Below, piece by piece: positions 8,501 through 17,158 of a stretch of DNA of 64,000 nt. Numbering within the stretch: position 1 is the stretch's first letter; each line of letters starts with the position of its first letter. Below the pieces are notes generated by a model. That model saw only the letters and a program-made list of their open reading frames with translations. It did no database searches and had not been told where the DNA came from. The DNA comes from DASVTU01 sp036387415. Its GTDB lineage: Bacteria > Acidobacteriota > Blastocatellia > Pyrinomonadales > Pyrinomonadaceae. The stretch spans positions 6,004 through 70,003 of the forward strand of contig DASVTU010000032.1 of assembly GCA_036387415.1 (NCBI GenBank), given 5' to 3'. A program made the translations under genes and the position numbers.

Positions 8501-10155
8501 TGCTTAATCGTGCTGCCGTTGATGCTGTTAGTGCCTGTTAAGTTAATCGCCTGAATGGCGTGACCGCCCGTGCCGGGCGCGCTCGCACCTGTGACATCCT
8601 GACCGGGTGATTGGATGATGACGTTGGAGAGCGTGAGGTTGGAGGAGTTGCGAACGTCGATGCCATCGTTGCCGGAGGCGAAGATGATGCCGCCGTTGAG
8701 GGTGAAACTGCCCGTGTTGTTGGAGAGGAAAATAGCGTCGCCGTCGCCGTCCGTCTCAGGAATCGAATCGAGATTGGCGTCGGCCTGTGCGACGGTTTGA
8801 TTAGCGTCGCTGATGTCGGCGCTGGCGAAAGAGATGTCGGCGGCGGAATTTTGCACGCGGATGCCGTAGCCGCCCGCCGCGCCGATGTTCGGAATCGACG
8901 TTGCGCCGAAGGTGGCCGTGCCATCGACGTTGTTGAGAAAGAGTCCGGTGGTGGTGCGGTTGTTGACGGTGACGTTGGCGAAACTCGCATCGAGAGTTCC
9001 CGAATCGAGATTGAGCGCCTGACCTGTGCCGTCGATAACGACGGCGCGGACGGTGAGCGTGCCGAAGTTTGCGCCCGCGATGTCAGTGCCCGACGTGTCG
9101 CCGACGGTGAAGCCGTGTAACTGGTTGTTCATGCCGACATTGACGCCGTTTGCGCCGCTCGTAATGACGGGATGCAGGCCACCCGTTGAAGGAAGCGGGT
9201 CGCTGCCCGCAGGCGGCGTGATGCCCGTGATGGTCGAGAGCGAATCGCTCGCGCCCTGACCGATGAGGCGTTGACCGTCGAGCAGCGTGAGGCCGCCCGT
9301 GTAGTTGCCGCTATAGAGGAAGATGTTTTCGCCGGGCGCGTCGGCGGCCACGGCATCGAAACTGCCCGCGCCTGTGAGCGCACTGAAGGGCGAGGTCAGA
9401 CGCCCATCGCCGCCCGCCGCTGCGTTGCTGTCAACGAACCAAATCATGCCGCCCACCGTGACGGCGACGGTCGCCGTATCGGTATTTCCGTTGCTGTCGG
9501 TGACGGTGTAGTTGAACGTATCTGTGCCTTCAAATCCGGGCGGCGGGTTGTAGGTAAAACTTCCGTCCGAGGCGACAGAGACGTTGCCGCCCTGCGCGCT
9601 CGTTGTGCCTGCGCTCGCCGTCAAAACGTTGCCGTCGGGGTCGGAATCGTTGTTGAGCACGCCGAGTCCTGTGTTAATCGAGAGGCGCACGTTGCCAACC
9701 GCCGCGTAACTGTCGTTTATCGCGAGCGGCGTGGTGTTGACCGAGCCACCGACGAGCGTCGAGTTGGAGTCGATGGTGTCCGTGAAAACGACGCCCGTGG
9801 CATCGTCCGCGCCGTTGTTCGTAATCTTGACGGTGTAGGTCACTGTGTCGCCGGGGACGGCTTGCCCGTCGTTGTCGGGGTCGGGGAATGCGTCCTTTTT
9901 GGTGGCGGTAATCTGTGGGGCGAACACGTTGGAGAGGTTGAGATGATTGGGTTGAAGATTGAGCGCGTGTGCGTCGCGCGTTGCGGCCTGCGCGACGGTC
10001 GAGGTCGGACGTATGTCGGCGTTGACAACTTTTCTTCCGCTTGCCGCGACGTGGACGAGGGGCGCGAACAACAATGCGAATGTCGTCAGCGAACTGAGGC
10101 AACGGAGGACAGTTTTTGACTTTTGTACTTTAAATTTGGGCGAAAATTGCCGCAT
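5506..10155 (-). CDS. giant secreted beta-helix / HYR / PxKF repeat protein
   Basis: 1549-residue exported protein, probably a cell-surface or matrix component. A signal peptide (about residues 1-40, hydrophobic LTTFALLFAPLVHVAASG) is followed by a DUF11-type repeat (TVTYTVKITNNGADD), a cadherin-like domain with the DPDGN calcium-type loop (about 150-235), and a long right-handed parallel beta-helix of Asn-rich rungs (about 240-870). A second DUF11-like segment and four HYR-type Ig domains (about 1110-1430, starting CPANITVNN, CPSNIVVNN and so on) follow, ending in a PxKF domain (FFSPIGNLPALNNVKAG onward). The start is fixed by TAGGAGAA upstream of the ATG. Two tandem hairpins follow the stop. 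No catalytic residues are evident; adhesion or matrix structure is the family-based expectation. Confidence 0.85.
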   Translation of the reverse strand: MRQFSPKFKVQKSKTVLRCLSSLTTFALLFAPLVHVAASGRKVVNADIRPTSTVAQAATRDAHALNLQPNHLNLSNVFAPQITATKKDAFPDPDNDGQAVPGDTVTYTVKITNNGADDATGVVFTDTIDSNSTLVGGSVNTTPLAINDSYAAVGNVRLSINTGLGVLNNDSDPDGNVLTASAGTTSAQGGNVSVASDGSFTYNPPPGFEGTDTFNYTVTDSNGNTDTATVAVTVGGMIWFVDSNAAAGGDGRLTSPFSALTGAGSFDAVAADAPGENIFLYSGNYTGGLTLLDGQRLIGQGASDSLSTITGITPPAGSDPLPSTGGLHPVITSGANGVNVGMNNQLHGFTVGDTSGTDIAGANFGTLTVRAVVIDGTGQALNLDSGTLDASFANVTVNNRTTTGLFLNNVDGTATFGATSIPNIGAAGGYGIRVQNSAADISFASADISDANQTVAQADANLDSIPETDGDGDAIFLSNNTGSFTLNGGIIFASGNDGIDVRNSSNLTLSNVIIQSPGQDVTGASAPGTGGHAIQAINLTGTNSINGSTIKQFNVAGRDGLRLINSSSTASTVTVDNSTFSDATTSGNGIFIVGRDAADMSLVVQNNSNFTGLTGPAITHIAGENSGSTATVNLTVKDSTFENAAAGGLNTVSADNFFGGKATVLIEGNTFDNVARVPSFQTGVITVNGDATLPANSLGVNIKNNTIQNIGDATNTSYRSIQVFIDDNTNVAGTINIHGNTITNTRRTGIFLDMANLPGTSVNARITNNNLGTSGAPVGQSNESGITIERRRTGGTSGNVLVDGNTVVNNSTTATATSVFARSQNNTNFTVTVTNNNLTNLGTASEIRVDSTGTSTLCSDITGNTLDSNTGTIRLNEAATAPHNVEQASASALATANGISSGNVFLTGTPNFGVSCAAPPVAMFNADASREYLAFRQTDAHAIFKSVGIGSTMLQSIASSSGFGRNFANQMMRRGDNVRAGSMARTGNGLAFGYASTDASVVGINQPTLERNGERRDAQKASATTSALTVASVAFSGETVSLSIGTLPAGKSMTITFQVTINGSVSASEIANQGTVTGSNFASVVTDDPDTGAPNDPTRTPLGQPPTISCPANITVNNDPNAFSASVPFTVTGSGVPAPTVECKVGSTVITSPHTFPVGTTTVQCTATNGIAPDAACSFTVTVNDVQDPVIACPSNIVVNNDAGTCAANVNVGTATATDNDPSVSVSGTRSDAQPLNAPYPKGTTTITWTATDTAGNTDSCTQTVVVNDTESPTITAPPNVVASTDANSCSANVNPGTPTANDNCPGVNVAGVRSDAQPLNAAYPKGTTTITWTATDASGLTASVNQTVTVNDTVAPVITCPANILVSLPANSGASGVPVSFNTTATDNCAGGVSVVSNIASGSVFPVGTTTVTSTATDAAGNTASCSFTVTVAYNFTGFFSPIGNLPALNNVKAGSTIPIKFSLSGNKGLNIFAPGFPASGTIPCNTNDPAVDLMEIDASGNSGLTYDAGSDQYHYNWKTLKAWEGTCRQLVVRLNDGTDHRANFKFK

Positions 10156-10515
10156 GAGAATTCTCCTATGGGGGTTGTGGAGGTTCCCTCAAGAACCATT
10201 ATTCAGAGGGTCTCGGACTATTTTATCTACTGCGCGAGACAGTATGTGATTGAGTGAGATACCAGCAATATTCGTGAGGATTAAGAACTAACCAGTGATG
10301 TGCCGAAGACAATAACTTTAACTGTCGTGCGGCGTCAATCTTTTTTGGGAGTAATGATATACTTCGCGTCCCATCGAACGGACGCGGGGTTGGCGAACTC
10401 GTCAAACGTCGCACTGCAAACCGGACGACCACGCGCACAGGGGCGAGCCGTTCCAGACAAGGCGGTTATCTTCAAACCGGAGTTTCTTCAAACGGAAAAA
10501 TAGGAGGAGAAAGCC
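10156..10515. other. divergent intergenic region (360 bp)
   Basis: Separates the minus-strand beta-helix gene from the plus-strand phosphatase gene, so it should hold both promoters. A TATACT hexamer at 10358-10363 could be a plus-strand -10, but no convincing -35 was found. TAAAAT on the minus strand near 10220 is an equally weak candidate. No gene seen. Confidence 0.4.
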
Positions 10516-11934
10516 ATGCCGGAATTTCATGCCGAGCCGTATCTGTATCTCGCTGGCCTGACGCACAAGGCCGCGCTCATCGCATGGGGAGGCTTCTTTT
10601 TCAAGGTGAGCAAGCAATTGCCCGACGGCGAGGGCAAACTGGTTGACGATAGTGGTCTGCACCACGTCCATCCGCCGCGCCGCGAAACCATCGGCGCGCG
10701 TTCCGAGCCATACGGCAAGGCGCGCGTCGAGGTCTTCGACGGCACGGGCACGCTCGTCAGTTTTGCCGAAACCACCACCGCCAATCACGTCTGGTTAACA
10801 GGTCTTGCGCCCGACACCGAATACACTTACCGCGTCATCGTCAACGACGAGGTGTGGGGCGACGGCGAGCGGCGCGATTGGATGAACGGCGCGCAGGGAC
10901 AGGGACTCTACAGGAGCGGTCGCCGCTACGACAACCGCTTCCGCACACACCCGCACCCCGACACATCCGCCCCGCTCACCTTCGCCGTTCTCGGCGATTT
11001 CGGCACCGGAGTCCGCAAGCCATCGAACCCCGAACGGCGTCAACGCGAAGTCGCAGACGCGCTCGAACACGCCGTCAATCAACGCGGCGTGCGTCTCATT
11101 CTGACCACGGGCGATAACATCTACGCGGGCAAAACCCTGCTCGGCCTGCCCGTCGGCGCAACGGGCGACGAAGACGATGATTGGTTCTTCACCTTCTACC
11201 AACCTTATCGCTACATCATCAACCGCGTGCCCGTCTATCCGTCCGTCGGCAACCACGACAGCAACGAGACAGAGGCCAGCGACGACCGCCTTCAACTGCT
11301 CGACAACTTCTTCTTAAACGAGCGTTTCACAGGCGAGGAAACCGCCGGACGCGCCTCCATCGGCCCCGGCCTCTTCTACCGTTTTCAATACGGCAGAGAC
11401 ATCGAATTCATCTGCCTCGACACCTCGAAGAAGTCGCTCCTCTTCGGCAAACGTTTCTTTGAACACCCGAACCACGCCTCCTTCATCGACTCCGCCTTCC
11501 CTACATCCACGGGCGCAGCAACGTCGCCGCTCTGGCGCATCCCCTTCATGCACCATCCGCCCTACTGTGCAGGCCCGCAACATTCCAACTCGCGCTCACT
11601 CATCGAACACATCGTCCCACTCTTCGCACGCGCCGGAGTGCGCGCCGTCTTCAGCGGCCATGAGCACAATTTTCAACATTCGCACGCCGGACAAATTGAC
11701 TATTTCGTCACGGGCGGCGGCGGCAAAGTCCGACTCAATCGACCCACGGAATTCGACAAGGCACACACCACCGCGTGGTCTTCATCCGCGCATTTCTTAC
11801 TCGTCGCAGTTGAAGGGCGGCAGATGAAAGTGATGCCCTTAGGCGAACTTCACGACGACGGCTCACTCGCTGTCTTACAACTCGAAAGCCCCACCAACGA
11901 CATTCTAAGTCTGCCCTTCATCATCACACGATGA
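10516..11934 (+). CDS. purple acid phosphatase-like metallophosphoesterase
   Basis: 472-residue dinuclear-metal phosphoesterase. An N-terminal Fn3-like segment (HVWLTGLAPDTEYTYRV, about residues 90-106) precedes a calcineurin-type domain with the ligand motifs in order: GDFGTG (~158), TGDNIYAG (~197), VGNHDSNE (~244), HHPPYC (~352) and GHEHNFQHSH (~382). This is the architecture of purple acid phosphatases, but there is no signal peptide. Strong ribosome binding site AGGAGGAGA (10502-10510). Possible roles are phosphate release or phosphodiesterase activity; the substrate is unknown. It is followed by an intergenic stretch with a possible gene remnant on the other strand. Confidence 0.85.
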   Translation: MPEFHAEPYLYLAGLTHKAALIAWGGFFFKVSKQLPDGEGKLVDDSGLHHVHPPRRETIGARSEPYGKARVEVFDGTGTLVSFAETTTANHVWLTGLAPDTEYTYRVIVNDEVWGDGERRDWMNGAQGQGLYRSGRRYDNRFRTHPHPDTSAPLTFAVLGDFGTGVRKPSNPERRQREVADALEHAVNQRGVRLILTTGDNIYAGKTLLGLPVGATGDEDDDWFFTFYQPYRYIINRVPVYPSVGNHDSNETEASDDRLQLLDNFFLNERFTGEETAGRASIGPGLFYRFQYGRDIEFICLDTSKKSLLFGKRFFEHPNHASFIDSAFPTSTGAATSPLWRIPFMHHPPYCAGPQHSNSRSLIEHIVPLFARAGVRAVFSGHEHNFQHSHAGQIDYFVTGGGGKVRLNRPTEFDKAHTTAWSSSAHFLLVAVEGRQMKVMPLGELHDDGSLAVLQLESPTNDILSLPFIITR

Positions 11935-12110
11935 GAGCAACGCTTAACGTCGGCACTTGAACGGCTCGCGTGCAAGGCGTGTGAAACTCCGACGACTGGC
12001 TAACGTAGTAGTTGTCGAACTCGGCGTGGCAACTGAGGCAGCGCGTCTGAATCCCGTCGAAGCGTTGCGCTACGAATAGCTCGTCCGCATCCGTCGCACT
12101 CTCGCAAGCC
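11924..12110 (-). pseudogene. possible gene remnant with a CxxCH haem-type motif
   Basis: The minus strand reads ACESATDADELFVAQRFDGI then QTRCLSCHAEFDNYYV before a stop at 11924. CLSCH fits a cytochrome c haem-binding site. No start codon or ribosome site makes it an intact gene, and upstream it runs into the signal-peptide region of the esterase on the other strand. It may be a decayed 3' end or chance. Confidence 0.2.
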
Positions 12111-12146
12111 ATGCCATCACTGAATCTCTCCACGCAAAGGAAAAGA

Positions 12147-12938
12147 ATGACGGAGAAAAAAACGTCGGGACGGCACAGAAGCCTCGCAGCCGTCGTGTTC
12201 GTGTTGCTGGCCTGCGCGAGTGTTTGTGGGAAACAAATTTCAGGCAGCGTCGCGTCTTCGTCAAACGGCAGACTACGCGTGCTCTTTATCGGCAATAGTT
12301 TCACTTACACAAACGACTTGCCCTCCGTCGTCGGCGCGCTCGCGGAAGCAACCGAACAGAAACGCTTCGTCTACAAGGCTGTGGTCGGTGCCGGATACAG
12401 TCTCGAAGACCACTGGAACCGAGCCGATGCGCGCAAGGCGATTGCAGAGGGCGTTTGGGATGTCGTCATATTGCAGCAGGGGCCTTCGGCTTCGACGGAT
12501 GGACGCGCCTATCTGCTCGAATACACTCAACGCTTCGCCACGGAGATTCGCCGCGTGGGAGCCAAGACCGCTCTCTACATGGTCTGGCCTTCGACGAACA
12601 GGCGGCGCGATTTCGACGGCGTGAGCGAATCCTACCGACTGGCCGCCGAGCAAGTGAAGGGCATGCTCTTTCCGGTGGGCGAAGCATGGCGCGCCGCGTG
12701 GCGACGCGACGCCTCACTTGCGCTCTATTCAGCCGACGGGCTGCATCCGACCATGCTAGGGACATATCTGGCCGCGCTCGTTATCTACGAACAACTGTAT
12801 GGACGACCGCCCGCCGCGTTGCTGAAAAACTTCAAACTTCGCACGGGAAACGACGAACGGATTGAGCTTTCGCAGAGAGAGTCTGAGACGCTTCTGTCAG
12901 CCGCGCGCGAGGCAAACGAGAAGTTCGGACGACGTTAG
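12147..12938 (+). CDS. exported SGNH-hydrolase-fold esterase
   Basis: 263-residue secreted hydrolase. The ATG at 12147 (after AAAGGAAAAG) is preferred to the ATG at 12111 because the signal peptide (RSLAAVVFVLLACASVCG) then begins near residue 11. RVLFIGNSFTYTNDLP is SGNH block I with the nucleophile Ser in GNS, VILQQGPSAS is the central block, and ADGLHPTMLGTYLAA holds the catalytic Asp-His pair (DxxH). Length and motifs fit the small GDSL/SGNH lipase-esterase group; substrate unknown (acetyl esters of polysaccharides are common for this fold). It stands alone on its strand between the phosphatase and the zinc-ribbon protease. Confidence 0.8.
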   Translation: MTEKKTSGRHRSLAAVVFVLLACASVCGKQISGSVASSSNGRLRVLFIGNSFTYTNDLPSVVGALAEATEQKRFVYKAVVGAGYSLEDHWNRADARKAIAEGVWDVVILQQGPSASTDGRAYLLEYTQRFATEIRRVGAKTALYMVWPSTNRRRDFDGVSESYRLAAEQVKGMLFPVGEAWRAAWRRDASLALYSADGLHPTMLGTYLAALVIYEQLYGRPPAALLKNFKLRTGNDERIELSQRESETLLSAAREANEKFGRR

Positions 12939-13219
12939 TCACCACGTCTCTGAGCCGTCGTCGGTTTCATCACGCGAGACACAAATTTAATTTCCAAAGA
13001 GTTGCGAAACCGTGAGATAGTATTGCTAACTCATCTAGCAACATTTGATGAATCGAAATCCCTTCAAGATTAACGAGCGTGCATGACCTCTAGGGAGCAG
13101 AGGTGGGTTCGGGTCACAGCGCGGTCTGTGAAAGGCAAATTCTCTTTTCCTGAGGCAACCTCCGTGCAGTTAGGAAATGGATTGCTCGCGGACGTGTATG
13201 CCAGATATGGAGGACGTGT

Positions 13220-14158
13220 ATGGCTTGGGGAACACAACGGAATTGGCGCTGGTGTGGTAAGTGCCAGGGATTATGGTTTGGCGGTAATCCGTCGTCGGGC
13301 AAGTGTCCGGTAGGCGGCTCTCACATCAAGACGGGAAGTGGAAACTATAGCTTAGTTCATCAGGCAACTATCGCTCCCGGTCAATCCAACTGGCGTTGGT
13401 GCAGTAAGTGTCAGGGATTGTGGTTTGCGGGCAACGGAACAACGGGCAAGTGTCCCGCGGGTGGCGGGCACACGCAAGCAGGCAGCGGAAATTACACGCT
13501 GGCGCATCAATCGGGCGCGGGGCAGGCAAACTGGCGTTGGTGTAGCAAGTGTCAGGGATTGTGGTACGCGGGCAACATCATAAGCCTGTGTCCGGCGGGC
13601 GGCCCACACACGAAGGTCGGAAGCGGCGACTACCGACTGGTGGCTGTGACGACGACGGTTCGAGTGCACGTCAAAATTCTCACGAACCCGAACGTCGCTA
13701 TCGAAACCGTGATGCACAACATGCGCGAGGTCTACGCCGCCGCCGGGATTGACGTGGAATGGAGGAGCACCGAAACGCTCAACCTTCCCGCGCTCAACGA
13801 CGTTGATGTCGGCAACTGCATCATGGGACAGACCACCGCCGAGCAAAATCAACTCTTTTCCAATCGCAACAACGTCGGCAACAACGAACTCGCCATCTAC
13901 TTCGTGCGAAGTACCGTGCCGCCCTATAACGGCTGCGCCGCGCATCCTCCGGGCAAGCCGAGCGCAGTGGTCGCACAAGGCGCGACGCAATGGACTTTTG
14001 CACATGAGATAGGCCACGTGCTGAGCCTGAGCCACGTCAACAACAACGACAGGTTGATGACCGGCAACGGCACGTCCAATATCACCAATCCTCCACCCGA
14101 TTTAGCCCCAACGGAAATCGCTTCGATGATTGGTAGCCCGTTCACCATCAATGTCTAA
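13220..14158 (+). CDS. triple zinc-ribbon metzincin-type metalloprotease
   Basis: 312-residue protein joining two parts. Residues 1-~145 are three ~48-residue repeats, each WRWCxKCQGLWxxGN...CPxGGxH, with a CxxC pair plus a later Cys and His, so probably one zinc each. The rest is a protease domain with HEIGHVLSLSH (about residues 260-270), the metzincin zinc motif HExxHxxxxxH, followed by RLMTG as the Met-turn. There is no signal peptide, although metzincins are usually secreted. GGAGG (13209-13213) lies 6 bases before the ATG. The stop overlaps the ribosome binding site of the next gene. The zinc-ribbon repeats may bind polymers or a target protein; that role is inference. Confidence 0.8.
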   Translation: MAWGTQRNWRWCGKCQGLWFGGNPSSGKCPVGGSHIKTGSGNYSLVHQATIAPGQSNWRWCSKCQGLWFAGNGTTGKCPAGGGHTQAGSGNYTLAHQSGAGQANWRWCSKCQGLWYAGNIISLCPAGGPHTKVGSGDYRLVAVTTTVRVHVKILTNPNVAIETVMHNMREVYAAAGIDVEWRSTETLNLPALNDVDVGNCIMGQTTAEQNQLFSNRNNVGNNELAIYFVRSTVPPYNGCAAHPPGKPSAVVAQGATQWTFAHEIGHVLSLSHVNNNDRLMTGNGTSNITNPPPDLAPTEIASMIGSPFTINV

Positions 14159-14168
14159 AGGAGGCAGT

Positions 14169-14846
14169 ATGGCAGTCACACTCGAACAAGTCCGAGCCGC
14201 GCTCGAAGCCGAGGAGCCGGATTACAACAAGGCCGCGAAAAATCTTGGAACTGATGCTCTCCCGCATCTGGAACGCCTCATTACCAGCGACCATTCGATG
14301 ATTGCGTCGAAGGCCGCGTATCTGGCTGGTCTCATCGGCACCGCACAGTCCGTCCCGGCGATTGAACGTGCATCGCGCAGCGGCGACGTGAGAGTACGCA
14401 TTGCCGCCGCCGCTGCCGTCAAGAATATGGCGCCTGAGACGGCGAGCGACGTGTTGCTGAATCTTATCGACGACGCTGATGCAGGCGTGCAGAAGGTCGC
14501 TTTAAGGTCGATGCCTGCCGCGCCGTCGGCAGTCTTGAGGGCGAGAGTCGAAGGGTTAAGCGCGTCGAAGACCGACAGCCACATACGGAGTCTGTCACGC
14601 GAAATTTTAGGTCTTCAACCGTCTGACGCCAGCGCCCCGCGCGGAAGGTCGGCGGCGGGCGGCAGCAAGGGAGCGGGCGGCGCAAAGAAGGCGTCCGGCA
14701 AAGGGCGCGGGGCGAAGAAGGCGGGCGCAAGTAAGAAGGCAGGCGCAAGCAAGAAAGGCGCAGGCAAGAAAGGTGGAAGCAAGAAGGGTGGTGGTAAGAA
14801 GGGTGGTGGTAAGAAAGGCGGAGGCAAGAAAGGACGCACCAGTTAA
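14169..14846 (+). CDS. HEAT-repeat protein with Gly/Lys-rich tail
   Basis: 225-residue cytoplasmic protein. The ATG at 14169 follows AAAGGAGG, whose bases overlap the stop of the protease gene, so the two are probably translationally coupled. Residues 1-~150 are HEAT/PBS-lyase-type helical repeats (HLERLITSDHSMIASKAAYL, VRIAAAAAVKNMAPETA, AGVQKVALRSM). From about residue 155 it becomes low complexity: repeats of GASKKA, then five or so units of GGGKK. Such basic tails bind nucleic acids or polyanions in other proteins. A 22-bp hairpin follows. Coupling to the protease suggests a scaffold or inhibitor partner, which is unproven. Confidence 0.75.
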   Translation: MAVTLEQVRAALEAEEPDYNKAAKNLGTDALPHLERLITSDHSMIASKAAYLAGLIGTAQSVPAIERASRSGDVRVRIAAAAAVKNMAPETASDVLLNLIDDADAGVQKVALRSMPAAPSAVLRARVEGLSASKTDSHIRSLSREILGLQPSDASAPRGRSAAGGSKGAGGAKKASGKGRGAKKAGASKKAGASKKGAGKKGGSKKGGGKKGGGKKGGGKKGRTS

Positions 14847-14929
14847 GGGAACGAGGACTGGAAGGCGTCAACGATAAGGGAACGCTGACCCCTGCGTTTT
14901 TATCGAAGCCCCGTCACACATCCGTACAT

Positions 14930-14985
14930 GGCGCGAGGCCGACGACGTTGGAGATAGTTTCTGCCAACGTCGTCGGCCTCGCGCC
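14930..14985 (+). terminator. 22-bp perfect hairpin terminator after the HEAT-repeat gene
   Basis: Perfect 22-bp stem (14930-14951 with 14964-14985) with a 12-base loop, followed by GCTTTATTTT on the plus strand. It lies 84 bases past the stop at 14846, between convergent genes. Confidence 0.75.
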
Positions 14986-15079
14986 GCTTTATTTTGCATG
15001 GAAGAGCAGACTGTGAACTTGCCAATGAGTCGCTGCTCTCCCGTGTCGCGATTCGTCAGATGCAAGGACGAGAGTTGTT

Positions 15080-17158
15080 TTATGCTCCTTGTTTCAGGTG
15101 GCTGTCGAACCAGTTGATGACGGTGTTGTACCAGAGTTCGGAATTTTGCGGTTTGAGAATCCAGTGGCCTTCGTCGGGGAAGTAGAGCAACTTGGAATCG
15201 ACGCCCTGTTTTTGCAGGTAGGTGAACAACTGGAAGCCCTCGCCGATGGGAACGCGGTAGTCGAGTTCGCCGTGTGTGACGAGCGTGGGCGTCTTGAAAT
15301 TTTTGACGTGGCGGTGCGGCGACCAGCGTTCATACATTTCTGGATTGTCCCACGGCGTGCCCTTGAATTCCCATTCGGGGAACCAGAGTTCCTCTGTGAC
15401 GCCGTACATGCTGACGAGGTTGAAGACGCCCGCGTGTGAAACGAGTGCTTTGAACTGGAAGCGCGGGTCGTTGTTGTGGCCGAGAATCCAGTTGACCATG
15501 TAGCCGCCGTAGCTGCCGCCTGCCGCGCCGATGCGTTCCTTGTCCAAGTAGCCGAGCGAGAGCGTGTGCGCGACGCCGTTCTTGATGTCGTCGAAGACTT
15601 TGCCCGCCCAGTCGCCGGAAATCTCGTTGAGGAATTGTTGGCCGAAGCCGATGGAGCCGCGCGGATTCGGCATCAGTACGACGTAGCCTGCGCTCGCAAA
15701 GACCTGCGGATTCCAACGATAACTCCAAGCGTCGTTCCATGCGCCTTGCGGCCCGCCGTGAATCAAAACGAGGAGCGGATACTTTTTGTTAGCGTCGAAG
15801 TTGGCGGGTTTGACGAGCCAACCGGAGACGCGTGTGCCTCCGCCGCCTTCCCACGTCAACTCTTCGGCGGGACGCAAACCGAACGGCGCGAGAGCTGCAT
15901 CGTTGGCGTGCGTAATCTGCTGGACGGCGCTTTCGCCCTGTGCGATGCGCTGTCGCGGGTCGGCGAGTCGCGTGACGAAAATCTCCGTGGGCATCGTCGA
16001 ACTCGAACGCGTGAAGACCATCATCTTGCCGTCCGCTGAAATCTTCAAATCGTCGTTGAAGCCTTGCAAGACCTTGACGGCATCGCTCGCGCCATCGACG
16101 GCGACGGCATAGACGGGCTGACGCCCGCGCTCGCCGGAGACGAAATAGATGTAGCGACTGTCGGGCGCGAAGATGAAGCCGTCGGCGTAGGCATCGAGCT
16201 TGCTGGTCAACTCGCGCGAACGTTTGGTCTGTCGGTCGTAGAGCATCAGACGCCAACGGTCGCTCTCGAATCCGGCTTGCGTCTGCGAACGATAGGCGAT
16301 GTAGCGTCCGTCGGGCGAATAGAGCGGCGACTGGTCTGCGCCGCGATTGTCGGTCGTCAGTCGCACGGGTTCGCCGCCCGATACAGGCACCGTGAAGATG
16401 TCGCTGTTGGTCGAAGTCGCTTCAACTTTGTCTGTGTTGCGCGCGAAGGCAATCTCTCTGGAATCGGGCGAGAAGGCATAGTCTGTGGGGCCGCCGAGAG
16501 AGAAGGGCGGGGCGTCGAAGTTGCCGGGCGTGAGGTCGCGCGCGGCTGCGCCGCCGTCGCTTGCGACGACGAAGACGTGCGTGCGCTTGCCGTCTTTCCA
16601 ACTCGACCAGTGACGAAAGAGCAGGCGGTCAACGACCTTCGCTTTGACCTTGCTCTCTTCGGCCTGCGCGTCGCGTTTCTGGTTGCACGCATCGTCGGCG
16701 CATTCAGGATAAACATCGGAGACGAACGCAATCATGCGTCCATCGGGCGACCACACGGGGTCGCCCGCGCCGGTTGAGATGTTCGTGATTTTTTTGATGT
16801 TGCCGCCCGCTGCGTCCATCGTCTGAATCTGTCCGCCGCTGACGAAGGCGATGCGCGTCCCGTCGGGCGACCAGCGCGGCGTGCTCGAAGAACTCGCGCC
16901 GCTCGTCAGTTGTTTGGGTTCGCCGCCCGTCACCGGAACGAGATAGATTTGCGTCCGGCTGCGGTTTGCATCTTTGTCGGGGTCGGTGATGGTGTAGGCA
17001 ATCATGCGTCCGTCGGGCGACAACTGCGGGTCGCCGACGCGTCGAAGTTTTAAGAGGTCGTTGATGGTGAAGGCACGCGGCGTCTGCTGTGCGAAGGCGT
17101 TGGACGCCACGCAGAGCATGAGCGCGAAGACGATGACCGGGGCGACGAATCTCCTCAT
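15080..17158 (-). CDS. exported S9 family peptidase (dipeptidyl/acylaminoacyl peptidase type)
   Basis: 692-residue prolyl-oligopeptidase-family serine peptidase. Signal peptide MRRFVAPVIVFALMLCVASN ending at AFAQ. Residues ~30-420 form a TolB-like beta-propeller with WSPDGTRIAF-type blades. The C-terminal alpha/beta-hydrolase domain contains GGSYGGYM (nucleophile Ser near 548), ELDYRVP (Asp near 634) and DEGHW (His near 664), the S9 triad. Likely cleaves short peptides in the periplasm, comparable to DPP5/S9C enzymes. It lies 148 bases downstream of the DinB gene on the same strand. Confidence 0.9.
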   Translation of the reverse strand: MRRFVAPVIVFALMLCVASNAFAQQTPRAFTINDLLKLRRVGDPQLSPDGRMIAYTITDPDKDANRSRTQIYLVPVTGGEPKQLTSGASSSSTPRWSPDGTRIAFVSGGQIQTMDAAGGNIKKITNISTGAGDPVWSPDGRMIAFVSDVYPECADDACNQKRDAQAEESKVKAKVVDRLLFRHWSSWKDGKRTHVFVVASDGGAAARDLTPGNFDAPPFSLGGPTDYAFSPDSREIAFARNTDKVEATSTNSDIFTVPVSGGEPVRLTTDNRGADQSPLYSPDGRYIAYRSQTQAGFESDRWRLMLYDRQTKRSRELTSKLDAYADGFIFAPDSRYIYFVSGERGRQPVYAVAVDGASDAVKVLQGFNDDLKISADGKMMVFTRSSSTMPTEIFVTRLADPRQRIAQGESAVQQITHANDAALAPFGLRPAEELTWEGGGGTRVSGWLVKPANFDANKKYPLLVLIHGGPQGAWNDAWSYRWNPQVFASAGYVVLMPNPRGSIGFGQQFLNEISGDWAGKVFDDIKNGVAHTLSLGYLDKERIGAAGGSYGGYMVNWILGHNNDPRFQFKALVSHAGVFNLVSMYGVTEELWFPEWEFKGTPWDNPEMYERWSPHRHVKNFKTPTLVTHGELDYRVPIGEGFQLFTYLQKQGVDSKLLYFPDEGHWILKPQNSELWYNTVINWFDSHLKQGA

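Noticed and set aside
7310..8554. Long plus-strand open frame (414 codons) opposite the beta-helix/HYR gene
   Set aside because: Composition artefact of the Asn/Thr/Val-rich repeats on the other strand; no ribosome site or domain, and the minus-strand gene is unambiguous.
13083..13313. Plus-strand open frame upstream of the zinc-ribbon protease
   Set aside because: Overlaps the protease start in another frame, with no ribosome site or similarity; the protease has a strong GGAGG.
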